Below, in pieces: positions 1-6,702 of a stretch of 7,214 nt of DNA; position 1 is the first letter of the stretch, and each line of letters begins with the position of its first letter. Origin of the DNA: Pseudorhodobacter sp. (GTDB taxonomy: Bacteria; Pseudomonadota; Alphaproteobacteria; Rhodobacterales; Rhodobacteraceae); contig JAHEDL010000027.1 of assembly GCA_024641255.1 (NCBI GenBank), forward strand, positions 1-7,214, in the 5' to 3' direction. The position numbers and the translations under genes were made by a program. The notes below the pieces were generated by a model. That model did not search any database. It was not told where the DNA came from and saw nothing but the letters and a program-made list of their open reading frames with translations.

Positions 1-481
1 TATCTTCCTTGGCCAAGAGCTGAACCCGCTGCGCCTTGATGAGGTGGCAATGGAGGTTCGCGCCTGGACCCTGTTGAACGAACTGGCGGCGCGTATTCCT
101 TCGGTGCGCGAACCCATCGCGTCGCTTTCGGGTGGGCATCGGCAGACGGTGGCGATTGCTCGGTCTTTGCTGCTGAACCCGAAAATCATCATGCTGGATG
201 AACCCACCGCCGCGCTTGGTGTGGCGCAGACGGCCGAGGTGCTGAACCTTGTCGAACGCGTGCGCGACAAGGGGCTGGGCGTGATCATGATCAGCCATAA
301 CATGGAAGATGTGCGCGCGGTGGCCGACCGGATCGTCGTGCTGCGTTTGGGCCGCAACAATGGTGTGTTTACGCCAGATGCCAGCAATCAGGAACTTGTC
401 GGCGCCATTACCGGCGCCACCGACAATGCCGTATCGCGCCGGGCCGAACGGTTGCGCGAAACCGCGGAGGGAACCAAATGA
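1..481 (+). CDS. Sugar ABC transporter ATP-binding protein, C-terminal part (5' end outside window)
   Basis: This is the ATPase subunit of a carbohydrate importer, which hydrolyses ATP at the cytoplasmic face to drive the permease encoded next. The open frame runs from base 2 to the TGA at 479-481, 159 residues, with no stop before the window edge, so the Walker A and Q-loop region is missing upstream. The visible part has the ABC signature LSGGHRQ (125-145), Walker B with catalytic Glu, IIMLDE (185-202), followed by PTAALG, and the switch histidine in MISHN (His codon 296-298). The PTAALG wording and the tail ending soon after the H-loop fit the single-nucleotide-binding-domain XylG/FrcA type of the ribose/xylose (CUT2) class, not the second half of a duplicated RbsA-type protein, which usually reads DEPTRG. 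The signature has His where Gln or Asn is usual. The stop overlaps the permease start (ATGA), implying translational coupling. The family is secure; the substrate (ribitol or another pentitol) is inferred from neighbours. Confidence 0.93.
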   Translation, partial: IFLGQELNPLRLDEVAMEVRAWTLLNELAARIPSVREPIASLSGGHRQTVAIARSLLLNPKIIMLDEPTAALGVAQTAEVLNLVERVRDKGLGVIMISHNMEDVRAVADRIVVLRLGRNNGVFTPDASNQELVGAITGATDNAVSRRAERLRETAEGTK

Positions 482-1710
482 GCCAACCTCAACTTGATCG
501 GGCCGATGCCCGAGTGACCCACGCCACCGGGCTCTCTGGCACCGTGCGCGCCTTTATTGATCGGGTGAAGGCGGGTGATCTGGGGTCTTTGCCGGTGGTC
601 GTTGGCCTGGCGATCATCTGGACGGTGTTTACCGCGCTGAACCCGATCTTTCTGTCGCCCAACAACCTTGTGAACCTGCTGTTTGACTGTTCGACTACGG
701 GCGTCATCGCGCTTGGCATCGTTTGCGTGCTGATGTTGGGCGAGATTGACCTGTCGGTCGGATCGATGAGCGGGGTCGGGTCAGCTATCATTGGGGTGCT
801 TTGGGTCAACCAAGGCGTGCCGCTGCCGGTTGCGATTGGCACCGCCGTTGCGCTGGGGGCGTTGATTGGCGGGGCCTATGCCACCTTGCGCAACCGCCTG
901 GGGATGCCAAGTTTTGTTTCAACGCTGTCGGGTTTGCTGGCGCTGCTGGGTCTGCAGCTTTACATGCTGGGCGCGACTGGTTCGATCAACTTGCCCTATG
1001 GGTCGAAGATGGTTGAGTTTGGTCAGTTGCTGATCTTGCCGACATGGCTTTCCTACAGTCTGGTTTTGATCCCCGGCATCGTAATGCTGGTGGTGGGCCG
1101 CAGCACCAATGCGCGCCGCCGTGCCGCGAACCTTTCGGCAGGTTCATCGACGGGGCTGGTGTTGAAAGCGGCGTTAACCACGTTGGTTTTGCTGGCGATC
1201 GTGTTCTACCTAAGCCTTGGTCGCGGTGTGCCGTGGATGTTTGCGCTGTTCGTCGGTTTGGTTCTGGTGATGAACTATGGCCTGACCCGGACGCAGTGGG
1301 GCCGGTCGATGAAAGCGGTTGGCGGCAATGCCGAAGCGGCGCGTCGGGCGGGCATCAATGTGCGCCGCATCTATGTCAGCGCCTTTATGCTGTGTTCCAG
1401 CCTGGCCGCGCTTGGTGGCGTGCTGTCGGCGGCGCGGTTGGCATCATCCAGCCAACAGGCCGGCACCGGAGACGTTAACCTGAACGCCATTGCGGCGGCG
1501 GTGATCGGCGGCACCAGCCTGTTTGGTGGGCGTGGGTCGGCTTTTTCGGCGCTGCTGGGGATCATCGTGATCCAGTCCATCGCCAACGGGCTGACGCTGC
1601 TGAACCTGTCTTCGTCTTTGCGCTACATGATCACCGGCGCCGTGCTGGCGATTGCCGTGATTGTCGATAGCCTTGCCCGCCAAAGCCGCGCCTCGCATGG
1701 CCGTGCCTGA
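478..1710 (+). CDS. Sugar ABC transporter permease, XylH-type (BPD_transp_2 family)
   Basis: This is the inner-membrane channel subunit of the importer, 410 residues, near the length of E. coli XylH (393) and longer than RbsC-type permeases. A cytoplasmic N-terminal stretch of about 35 residues precedes the first membrane segment (about 38-58). Many hydrophobic segments follow, at about 73-88, 115-135, 145-165, 190-206, 228-247, 253-270, 300-320, 335-349 and 357-400. Conserved family motifs are GEIDLSVGS (88-96), AVGGNAEAARRAGI (280-293, the coupling loop that contacts the ATPase) and VIGGTSLFGGRGS (342-354). The ATG at 478 overlaps the ATPase stop and has a strong Shine-Dalgarno, GGAGGGA at 466-472. 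A single permease gene paired with a single-domain ATPase suggests a homodimeric pore. The dehydrogenase and kinase downstream point to ribitol or a related pentitol as substrate, but the permease sequence alone does not reveal this; D-xylose- or ribose-type substrates remain possible. Confidence 0.93.
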   Translation: MSQPQLDRADARVTHATGLSGTVRAFIDRVKAGDLGSLPVVVGLAIIWTVFTALNPIFLSPNNLVNLLFDCSTTGVIALGIVCVLMLGEIDLSVGSMSGVGSAIIGVLWVNQGVPLPVAIGTAVALGALIGGAYATLRNRLGMPSFVSTLSGLLALLGLQLYMLGATGSINLPYGSKMVEFGQLLILPTWLSYSLVLIPGIVMLVVGRSTNARRRAANLSAGSSTGLVLKAALTTLVLLAIVFYLSLGRGVPWMFALFVGLVLVMNYGLTRTQWGRSMKAVGGNAEAARRAGINVRRIYVSAFMLCSSLAALGGVLSAARLASSSQQAGTGDVNLNAIAAAVIGGTSLFGGRGSAFSALLGIIVIQSIANGLTLLNLSSSLRYMITGAVLAIAVIVDSLARQSRASHGRA

Positions 1711-1728
1711 TTTCTAAGGAATACCAAT

Positions 1729-2457
1729 ATGTCCAATGACTTGAGTGGAAAAGTGGCAGCCGTAACAGGGGCTGCTTCGGGGATCGGGCTTGAATGTGCG
1801 CGGTCGATGTTGGCGGCGGGGGCCACGGTTGTGTTGATTGACCGGGCCGAAGACAAGCTGGCCGCCTTGTGCGCCGAACTGGGCAGCAAGGCGATCCCGC
1901 TGGTGATCGACCTGACAAGCCCTGCGTCGGTTGCAACAATGATGCCGCAGATTTTGGCGCGGGCGGGGCAGTTGGATATCTTTCACGCCAACGCCGGGGC
2001 CTATGTTGGCGGCGATGTCGTGACCGGCGACCCCGATGTTTGGGACCGAATGCTGAACCTGAACATCAACGCGTCTTTCCGCGCAATTCAGGCCGTTCTG
2101 CCGCATATGGTTGAACGGCAGACCGGCGATATTCTGATGACATCGTCCATCGCCGGGATCGTGCCGGTGGTGTGGGAACCGATCTATACCGCGTCGAAAT
2201 TTGCGGTGCAGGCGTTTGTGCATACAGTGCGCCGGCAGGTAGCCAAACACGGCATCCGTGTGGGTGCGGTTTGCCCCGGCCCGGTCGTGACCGCGTTGCT
2301 GGATGATTGGCCAAAGGCAAAGATGGATGAGGCTTTGGCAAATGGCAGCCTGATGATGCCAAAAGAGGTGGCGGATGCGGTCTTGTTCATGCTGACCCGT
2401 CCGCGCAATGTGACCATTCGTGATCTGGTGATCCTGCCCAACTCGGTGGACCTGTAA
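1729..2457 (+). CDS. rbtD: Ribitol 2-dehydrogenase (short-chain dehydrogenase/reductase)
   Basis: This is a cytoplasmic NAD-dependent enzyme predicted to oxidise ribitol to D-ribulose (EC 1.1.1.56), 242 residues, the usual length of a classical SDR. Visible motifs are the Rossmann TGAASGIG (13-20), Asp38 after the second strand (favouring NAD over NADP), NAG (88-90), Asn114, Ser140 and the YTASK pair Tyr153/Lys157, then PGPVVT (183-188). From memory the whole chain follows Klebsiella ribitol dehydrogenase (RbtD) very closely, including [16 protein letters not shown], the stretch from [18 protein letters not shown] and the C-terminal ILPNSVDL; these are far more specific than general SDR features. 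The ATG at 1729 follows AAGGA (1716-1720) at a normal distance and lies 18 bases after the permease stop. The kinase starts one base after the stop. Galactitol, sorbitol or other pentitol dehydrogenase activity is the main alternative, but the wording of the sequence and the kinase partner favour ribitol. Confidence 0.88.
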   Translation: MSNDLSGKVAAVTGAASGIGLECARSMLAAGATVVLIDRAEDKLAALCAELGSKAIPLVIDLTSPASVATMMPQILARAGQLDIFHANAGAYVGGDVVTGDPDVWDRMLNLNINASFRAIQAVLPHMVERQTGDILMTSSIAGIVPVVWEPIYTASKFAVQAFVHTVRRQVAKHGIRVGAVCPGPVVTALLDDWPKAKMDEALANGSLMMPKEVADAVLFMLTRPRNVTIRDLVILPNSVDL

Positions 2458-2458
2458 G

Positions 2459-4078
2459 ATGTATCTGATCGGCATGGACGTAGGCACCGGATCGGCCCGC
2501 GCCGGGGTCTTTGATGCAAACGGGGTGATGTTAGCCTCTGCCAAAGCCGATCTGACGATGTGGCGCGAGGCAGGCTCTATTGTTGAACAATCCAGCGCGC
2601 AGGTTTGGCAGGCGGTGTGCCATGCGGTGCGTGGCGCGGTAAAGGCGGCGGTGATTGATCCGGCGCAGGTGGTTGGGCTTGGCTTTGATGCCACCTGTTC
2701 GCTTGTGGTGTTGGGCGAAGGCGGGGTGCCATTGCCGGTTGGCCCGTCGAACGATCCTGACCGCAATATCATTGTCTGGATGGATCACCGCGCGGTGGAA
2801 CAAGCCGAACGGATCAACGCCACCAACCATGCCGTGCTGCAATATGTCGGCGGTGTAATCTCGCCGGAAATGGAAACGCCAAAACTGCTATGGCTGCGGG
2901 AAAACCGACCGCAGGTGTTTGATGCGGCTTGGGCGTTTTTTGATTTGGCCGACTATCTGACATGGGCGGCCACGGGCAGTCTGGCGCGTTCAACATGCAC
3001 GATTACTTGCAAATGGACCTACCTCGCGCATGAAAAGCGTTGGGATGCCAGTTACTTCCGCGCGATTGGTCTGGATGTGCTGGCGGACGAAGGATTTACC
3101 CGCATCGGCACCGAAGCCGTGGCACCGGGCACAGCTTTGGGCGCTGGGTTGACAGCGCAGGCGGCGGCGGACCTTGGGTTGCCCGCCGGAACCCCGGTTG
3201 CCGCCGGGCTTATCGACGCCCATGCCGGTGGGGTTGGCACGGTTGGCGCCTTGGGGGCGGATGTCACCCAGAACATGGCTTATGTTTTTGGCACATCGTC
3301 TTGCACGATGACCACAACCGCCGCGCCGCAATTCGTGCCGGGTGTGTGGGGGCCGTATTATTCGGCAATGGTGCCGGACATGTGGCTGAACGAAGGTGGG
3401 CAGTCGGCGGCTGGGGCGGCGATTGACCATTTGCTGAAGCTGCATCCCGCCCATGCCGAGGCAAAAGCGCGGGCCGACGCGGCGAGTGTTGCCCTGCCGG
3501 TTTGGCTGGCGGATCTTGCCGCAGAAAAATCGGGCAGTCTGTCTGCGGCGGTGTCCTTGGCAGATGGCGTTCATGTTGTGCCAGAGTTTCTGGGCAATCG
3601 CGCGCCGTTTGCCGACCCGCATGCGCGGGCGCTGATTGCCGGGCTTGGCATGGAAACCGATATCAACAGCCTGCTGCAGCTATACATCGCCGGGCTGTGC
3701 GGCATTGGTTATGGCCTGCGGCAGATCATTGATACCCAAAGCGCGCATGGTGCCCCGATTGAAAGATTGATGATCAGTGGCGGTGCTGGGCAGCACGATC
3801 TGGTGCGGCAAATTCTTGCAGACAGCGCCGGGGTTCCGGTGATTGCAACCGAAGCGGCAGAGCCGGTGTTGCTGGGATCGGCGATTATTGCGGCGGTGGC
3901 GGCAGGGATTTTCGGCACCGTGCCACAGGCGATGGCCGCAATGTCACGCGCCAAGCAAAGCTTTGAGCCGGCAACTGATGCGGTGAAGGGCATTCATCTT
4001 GATCGTTATGATGCGTTCAAGCTGTTGCAAGACGCGGCGCGGGCGGTGCGCAAAAAGCCCGCCGCGGCGACCCGCTAA
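2459..4078 (+). CDS. rbtK: FGGY-family pentulose kinase, probable D-ribulokinase
   Basis: This enzyme is predicted to phosphorylate D-ribulose to D-ribulose 5-phosphate with ATP (EC 2.7.1.47), completing ribitol entry into the pentose phosphate pathway. At 539 residues it fits the FGGY ribulokinase-like group (COG1069). The N-terminal actin-like domain opens with GMDVGTGSARAG (5-16), the phosphate-binding loop. GFDATCSLVVL (75-85) carries the TCSLV motif reported as a mark of D-ribulokinases, including human FGGY and its yeast counterpart. WMDHRA (107-112) lies in the sugar site, and Asp253 in GLIDAHAGGVG is the likely catalytic base. The C-terminal domain carries MISGGAGQHDLVRQI (about 438-452), the family's second ATP-binding signature. 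No key residue appears missing. The ATG is one base after the dehydrogenase TAA with only a weak GGTGGA upstream (2445-2450), so translation is probably coupled. The gene symbol is by function, from the motif and the dehydrogenase partner; L-ribulose or xylulose kinase activity is less likely. Confidence 0.88.
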   Translation: MYLIGMDVGTGSARAGVFDANGVMLASAKADLTMWREAGSIVEQSSAQVWQAVCHAVRGAVKAAVIDPAQVVGLGFDATCSLVVLGEGGVPLPVGPSNDPDRNIIVWMDHRAVEQAERINATNHAVLQYVGGVISPEMETPKLLWLRENRPQVFDAAWAFFDLADYLTWAATGSLARSTCTITCKWTYLAHEKRWDASYFRAIGLDVLADEGFTRIGTEAVAPGTALGAGLTAQAAADLGLPAGTPVAAGLIDAHAGGVGTVGALGADVTQNMAYVFGTSSCTMTTTAAPQFVPGVWGPYYSAMVPDMWLNEGGQSAAGAAIDHLLKLHPAHAEAKARADAASVALPVWLADLAAEKSGSLSAAVSLADGVHVVPEFLGNRAPFADPHARALIAGLGMETDINSLLQLYIAGLCGIGYGLRQIIDTQSAHGAPIERLMISGGAGQHDLVRQILADSAGVPVIATEAAEPVLLGSAIIAAVAAGIFGTVPQAMAAMSRAKQSFEPATDAVKGIHLDRYDAFKLLQDAARAVRKKPAAATR

Positions 4079-4085
4079 GGCGTTG

Positions 4086-4115
4086 GGTGTCAGCGTTTTG
4101 GAGCCGACACCTTTT
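4086..4115 (+). terminator. Probable intrinsic terminator of the ribitol operon
   Basis: GGTGTC (4086-4091) pairs perfectly with GACACC (4106-4111), leaving a 14-base loop. A G.U pair (4085/4112) could extend the stem, and TTTT (4112-4115) follows directly. It starts 8 bases after the kinase stop and ends 2 bases before the last codon of the opposing hemY gene. Read on the minus strand the hairpin has no T tract after it, so it fits a + strand terminator best, though the stem could also protect the 3' end of the hemY message. The stem is short and the T tract modest. Confidence 0.6.
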
Positions 4116-4117
4116 GC

Positions 4118-5593
4118 CTAGTTTGCGCTGCGGGCCACGGCGGCAAGGTCGATGATTTCAGCATCGCCGTGGTCTTCCACTGGGGCTTCGGGCTTTGCGC
4201 GCGACGATGGCGCAAGCGGTTGGTTTACCATCAACGGCAGCAGTTCGGCCCCGGTGGCGCTTGCACCGCTTGGCTCGACAGGTTCGCGCCATGATAGCGT
4301 GTCAAAGCCGCCGCAGTTTTCGCAGATTGGCTGCCAGGTGGCGTGGATCGCCTGACATTTGTCGCAGCACCATTGCGGCCCGCGCGGCGCGGTTAGTGCC
4401 TTTGACAACCAGCCGCGCACCACCGACTCTTCGCTGCCTTCACCACGTTCGATGGCGGCCATGATCGCCAGCGCCCGCTGGGTTGGGTGCCGTGTTACCA
4501 GATCGCCCAAGGCGCGGCGGGCATCTGGATATTCTTCGGCGGTGATGTGCAGTTCCGCCATCACCATCCGCGTTTCATCGTCGTCGGGGCGCAGTGCGGC
4601 TAGGGCGCGGAAGCGTTTCAGGCGTTCTTGCGGAATTTCGTCAGGCTCTATTTCGGCAAAGGCGGCAGCAAGTTCCGGGTGCGGGCGCATTTCCCACGCT
4701 TTTTTCAGAACCCGCGTCGCGGCTTTCTTGTCACCTTTTATCACCAGATTATGCGCTGCCATGATCGCTGCGGGGATAAGATCTGGCGAAAGTTTGTTGG
4801 CTTCGATCGCAGCCTCGCGCGCTTCGGTTGATGCGCTTTCGTCCATCACACCGCGCGCTTCTTGTAGCGCCAGCACTGCGTCGCGGCGGCGATAAACGTC
4901 TTTCGGCAAAGCGCCGGCTTTCAGCTTGGCGGCCAAAGTGGTGCGCGCGCCCTTCCAATCGGCCTGCTCAGACTGTAGTTTCAGCAGAATGTCTTGTGTT
5001 TCGGCGTGACGCGGCCGAAGCGCAAAAGCCTTTTCGGCAAGCGCCAAGGCGGTGCTGGTGTCGCCTTCTGTCAGCTTTTGTTTCATCAGGCCGCGAATGC
5101 CGACAAATCGGGTGCTTTCGTCGCCCAACAACGCCTTGTAGGCTGCGGTGGCGCGCTTGGTATCGCCCGCGACTTCGGCGGCTTGGGCAACAAGCAGCGT
5201 CGTCAGTTCTGGCCGCCCAAGATATTTTTCGGCGCGCTGCGCCTTGATCAGCGCAAGCCGGCCTTCCCCCGATGCCACAGCCATCAAGCCTTCGGTCAGC
5301 GCCTGATAACCTTTGCGTTCGCGGTTGCGGTCAAAATACCGCGAGATTGCGGTTTCATCGCCATTCAGAAAGCGCAGGGTTGCCACCAGCAAACCAACCA
5401 GCTTCATCACCAGCCAAAGCACCAGAACCAGCAGCAGCAGCAGCACCGCGGACTGGAGCGGACCCAAGGTAAGCTCCCACCCGGCAACGGCAATTCTGAC
5501 GCCGTCTTGGCTGTGTAGCAGCATGTCTGCGCCAAAGGTCATCGCGGCGATGGCAGCGATGAAAAGCAGAACTTTAAGCAAGGACCAGATCAT
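4118..5593 (-). CDS. hemY: HemY-type heme biosynthesis-associated TPR membrane protein
   Basis: This is a 491-residue inner-membrane protein of the proteobacterial HemY family, which is linked to late heme synthesis by operon position but has no settled biochemical role. It is not the Bacillus HemY, which is a protoporphyrinogen/coproporphyrinogen oxidase. Two N-terminal membrane helices (about 4-25 and 47-69, the second with five consecutive Leu) bracket a short external loop. The HemY_N region follows to about residue 135, including NGDETAISRYFDRNRERKGYQALTEG, and then an alpha-helical TPR-like stretch to about 400. The C-terminus carries C410-x2-C413 and C424-x2-C427 with Trp408 and GGFDTLSW, a likely zinc knuckle, then a low-complexity tail rich in Ala, Pro and Glu. 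The ATG (5591-5593) is preceded by AGGAG (5600-5604) with a 6-base spacer; this site overlaps the stop of the Mic60-like gene, suggesting coupled translation. Family assignment is secure; function is inferred. Confidence 0.9.
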   Translation of the reverse strand: MIWSLLKVLLFIAAIAAMTFGADMLLHSQDGVRIAVAGWELTLGPLQSAVLLLLLVLVLWLVMKLVGLLVATLRFLNGDETAISRYFDRNRERKGYQALTEGLMAVASGEGRLALIKAQRAEKYLGRPELTTLLVAQAAEVAGDTKRATAAYKALLGDESTRFVGIRGLMKQKLTEGDTSTALALAEKAFALRPRHAETQDILLKLQSEQADWKGARTTLAAKLKAGALPKDVYRRRDAVLALQEARGVMDESASTEAREAAIEANKLSPDLIPAAIMAAHNLVIKGDKKAATRVLKKAWEMRPHPELAAAFAEIEPDEIPQERLKRFRALAALRPDDDETRMVMAELHITAEEYPDARRALGDLVTRHPTQRALAIMAAIERGEGSEESVVRGWLSKALTAPRGPQWCCDKCQAIHATWQPICENCGGFDTLSWREPVEPSGASATGAELLPLMVNQPLAPSSRAKPEAPVEDHGDAEIIDLAAVARSAN

Positions 5594-5602
5594 CGGAGGC
5601 TC

Positions 5603-6634
5603 CTATTCACTGATCGTTGCGGCAAGGTCAGCAACGGCTTGTTCGGCGGCAAGGCGGGTGGTGGCCAAGGCCTGCCAGTCTTTCAGCGCCGCTTGGGCTT
5701 CGGGGGGCAGGGCAGAAAGCTCGGCAAGGGCGGCGGTCAGGTTGCCGGTATGCAGGGCGGCTTCGGCGCGCGACAGCACTGCATCGGGGTCATTGCCCTC
5801 ACGCGGGGTCAAAGATCTTGCGCCGGTTTGGGTCCGCAAAAAGCTGGTCACCCGATCGGCCCAGCTTTCGCCCATATTTGCGCGCAAGGCGGCATCCAGC
5901 GCGGCGCGGGCCACCGCGGGAAATTCGGTTTCCAACTGCGCAAGCGTTGGCAGACCGGTTGCGGCGTTGTCGGCCAGAACCGCCGGAACCGGACCCAAGC
6001 TTGCCAAGGCAGATCCATAGGCCGCGCCACTGTCCAGCGCGGCTTGCAGCCGGCCAAGGGCTGCCCGTGCCTCTGCCGCTTTGGCGGTGGCTTCGGCTTC
6101 GGCCTTGATCTTGTCGGCTGTTGCTTGGGCGTCTTTCAGCATGGCTGCTGCGGCGGCGGCATCGGGTGCCAACGCCGCGCCTTTCAACGCCTGAACTTGC
6201 GCCTGCAGGTCTGCGATGGCGGCTTGGTCTGCGGCACTGCCGCCACCCGCTGCGGCTGGACGCGCCTCTAGCGCGGCGATGCGATCTGTTAATGTTGCAA
6301 GCGATGTGGTGGCAGCCTCAAGCGCCGCTACACGGTCCGCGATGGCTGTATCTGCCGGTTTTGCCGCAAGTGCCGCAAGCTGCGCTTTCAGCGTGGCCGT
6401 TTCTTGTGCTTGCGCCGCCAACGCAGATTCAAGCGCTGAGGTGTCTTGCAGCGGCCAACCCTTTGGCACGTATTGCGCAACGCCATAACCAGCGGCGGCG
6501 GCGATCACCCCGCCAAGGATAGACCCGACCCACGCGGATTTGCGCGGCGGCGACTTGGCGGCGGCTGGTTCCGGCAAGTGCTCTGCCGCAGTTACCGGAG
6601 CAGCCTCCAGCTCGCCCGTTTCTGCCTCTGCCAT
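5603..6634 (-). CDS. mic60: Mic60/mitofilin-family inner-membrane protein (COG4223)
   Basis: This is an alphaproteobacterial relative of mitochondrial Mic60, which shapes inner-membrane folds and contacts the outer membrane; in this group the gene typically lies in the heme operon. With the start chosen here it is 343 residues. It has a cytoplasmic Glu/Ala/Pro-rich N-terminus ending in a basic PPRKS patch and one membrane helix (about 34-56) with small-residue spacing G37-x3-G41. An Ala-rich coiled coil follows from about 66 to 210. The C-terminal mitofilin signature includes ANMGESWADRV, GNDPDAVLSRAEAAL and a closing DWQALATTRLAAEQAV. The frame stays open further upstream to a TTG at 6704-6706 overlapping the hemD stop, which would add 24 residues. 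I prefer the ATG at 6632-6634 because GAGG (6640-6643) sits 5 bases before it, the TTG has only a poor ribosome site, and the extra residues look unlike the rest. The stop is 9 bases before hemY. Confidence 0.88.
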   Translation of the reverse strand: MAEAETGELEAAPVTAAEHLPEPAAAKSPPRKSAWVGSILGGVIAAAAGYGVAQYVPKGWPLQDTSALESALAAQAQETATLKAQLAALAAKPADTAIADRVAALEAATTSLATLTDRIAALEARPAAAGGGSAADQAAIADLQAQVQALKGAALAPDAAAAAAMLKDAQATADKIKAEAEATAKAAEARAALGRLQAALDSGAAYGSALASLGPVPAVLADNAATGLPTLAQLETEFPAVARAALDAALRANMGESWADRVTSFLRTQTGARSLTPREGNDPDAVLSRAEAALHTGNLTAALAELSALPPEAQAALKDWQALATTRLAAEQAVADLAATISE

Positions 6635-6639
6635 CTTAA

Positions 6640-6643
6640 CCTC
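6640..6643 (-). promoter_or_regulatory. Shine-Dalgarno site that decides the Mic60-like start
   Basis: On the minus strand GAGG lies 5 bases upstream of the ATG at 6632-6634. No comparable site precedes the alternative TTG at 6704-6706, where the best upstream match is a GGGA with poor complementarity. This is the main reason for the shorter start of the Mic60-like protein. Confidence 0.6.
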
Positions 6644-6702
6644 GCCATTGCTGCCGGACAGGTGCCGGTGTGATGAAAGGTAATGCGTTGCCCCGGTTGG
6701 GT

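Noticed and set aside
401..418. Two GGCGCC palindromes 12 bases apart near the end of the ATPase gene
   Set aside because: They encode Gly-Ala repeated in GAITGA and are explained by codon choice; no operator-like context or further copies were seen.
1714..2772. Long open frame of about 350 codons on the minus strand, antisense to the dehydrogenase and the start of the kinase
   Set aside because: It lies opposite two well-supported genes. Its product is rich in His, Arg and Pro with no recognisable domain, as expected of an antisense shadow in GC-rich DNA.
4359..4895. Open frame of 178 codons on the + strand inside hemY
   Set aside because: Ser/Arg-rich low-complexity translation antisense to the TPR region; no domain resemblance, so a shadow frame.
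4118..5593. Reading hemY as protoporphyrinogen oxidase
   Set aside because: That name belongs to the Bacillus-type flavoprotein. This protein has no FAD-binding GxGxxG near its N-terminus and instead shows two membrane helices and TPR-like repeats.
5313..6020. Open frame of 235 codons on the + strand across the hemY and Mic60-like junction
   Set aside because: It is Ser/Ala/Arg-rich with no motif, spans the boundary of two convincing minus-strand genes, and has no plausible start context.
6635..6702. Possible hairpin or promoter between hemD and the Mic60-like gene (CCGG repeated 7 bases apart)
   Set aside because: The stem would be only four base pairs, there is no T tract, and I see no convincing -35/-10 pair, so it is not called.
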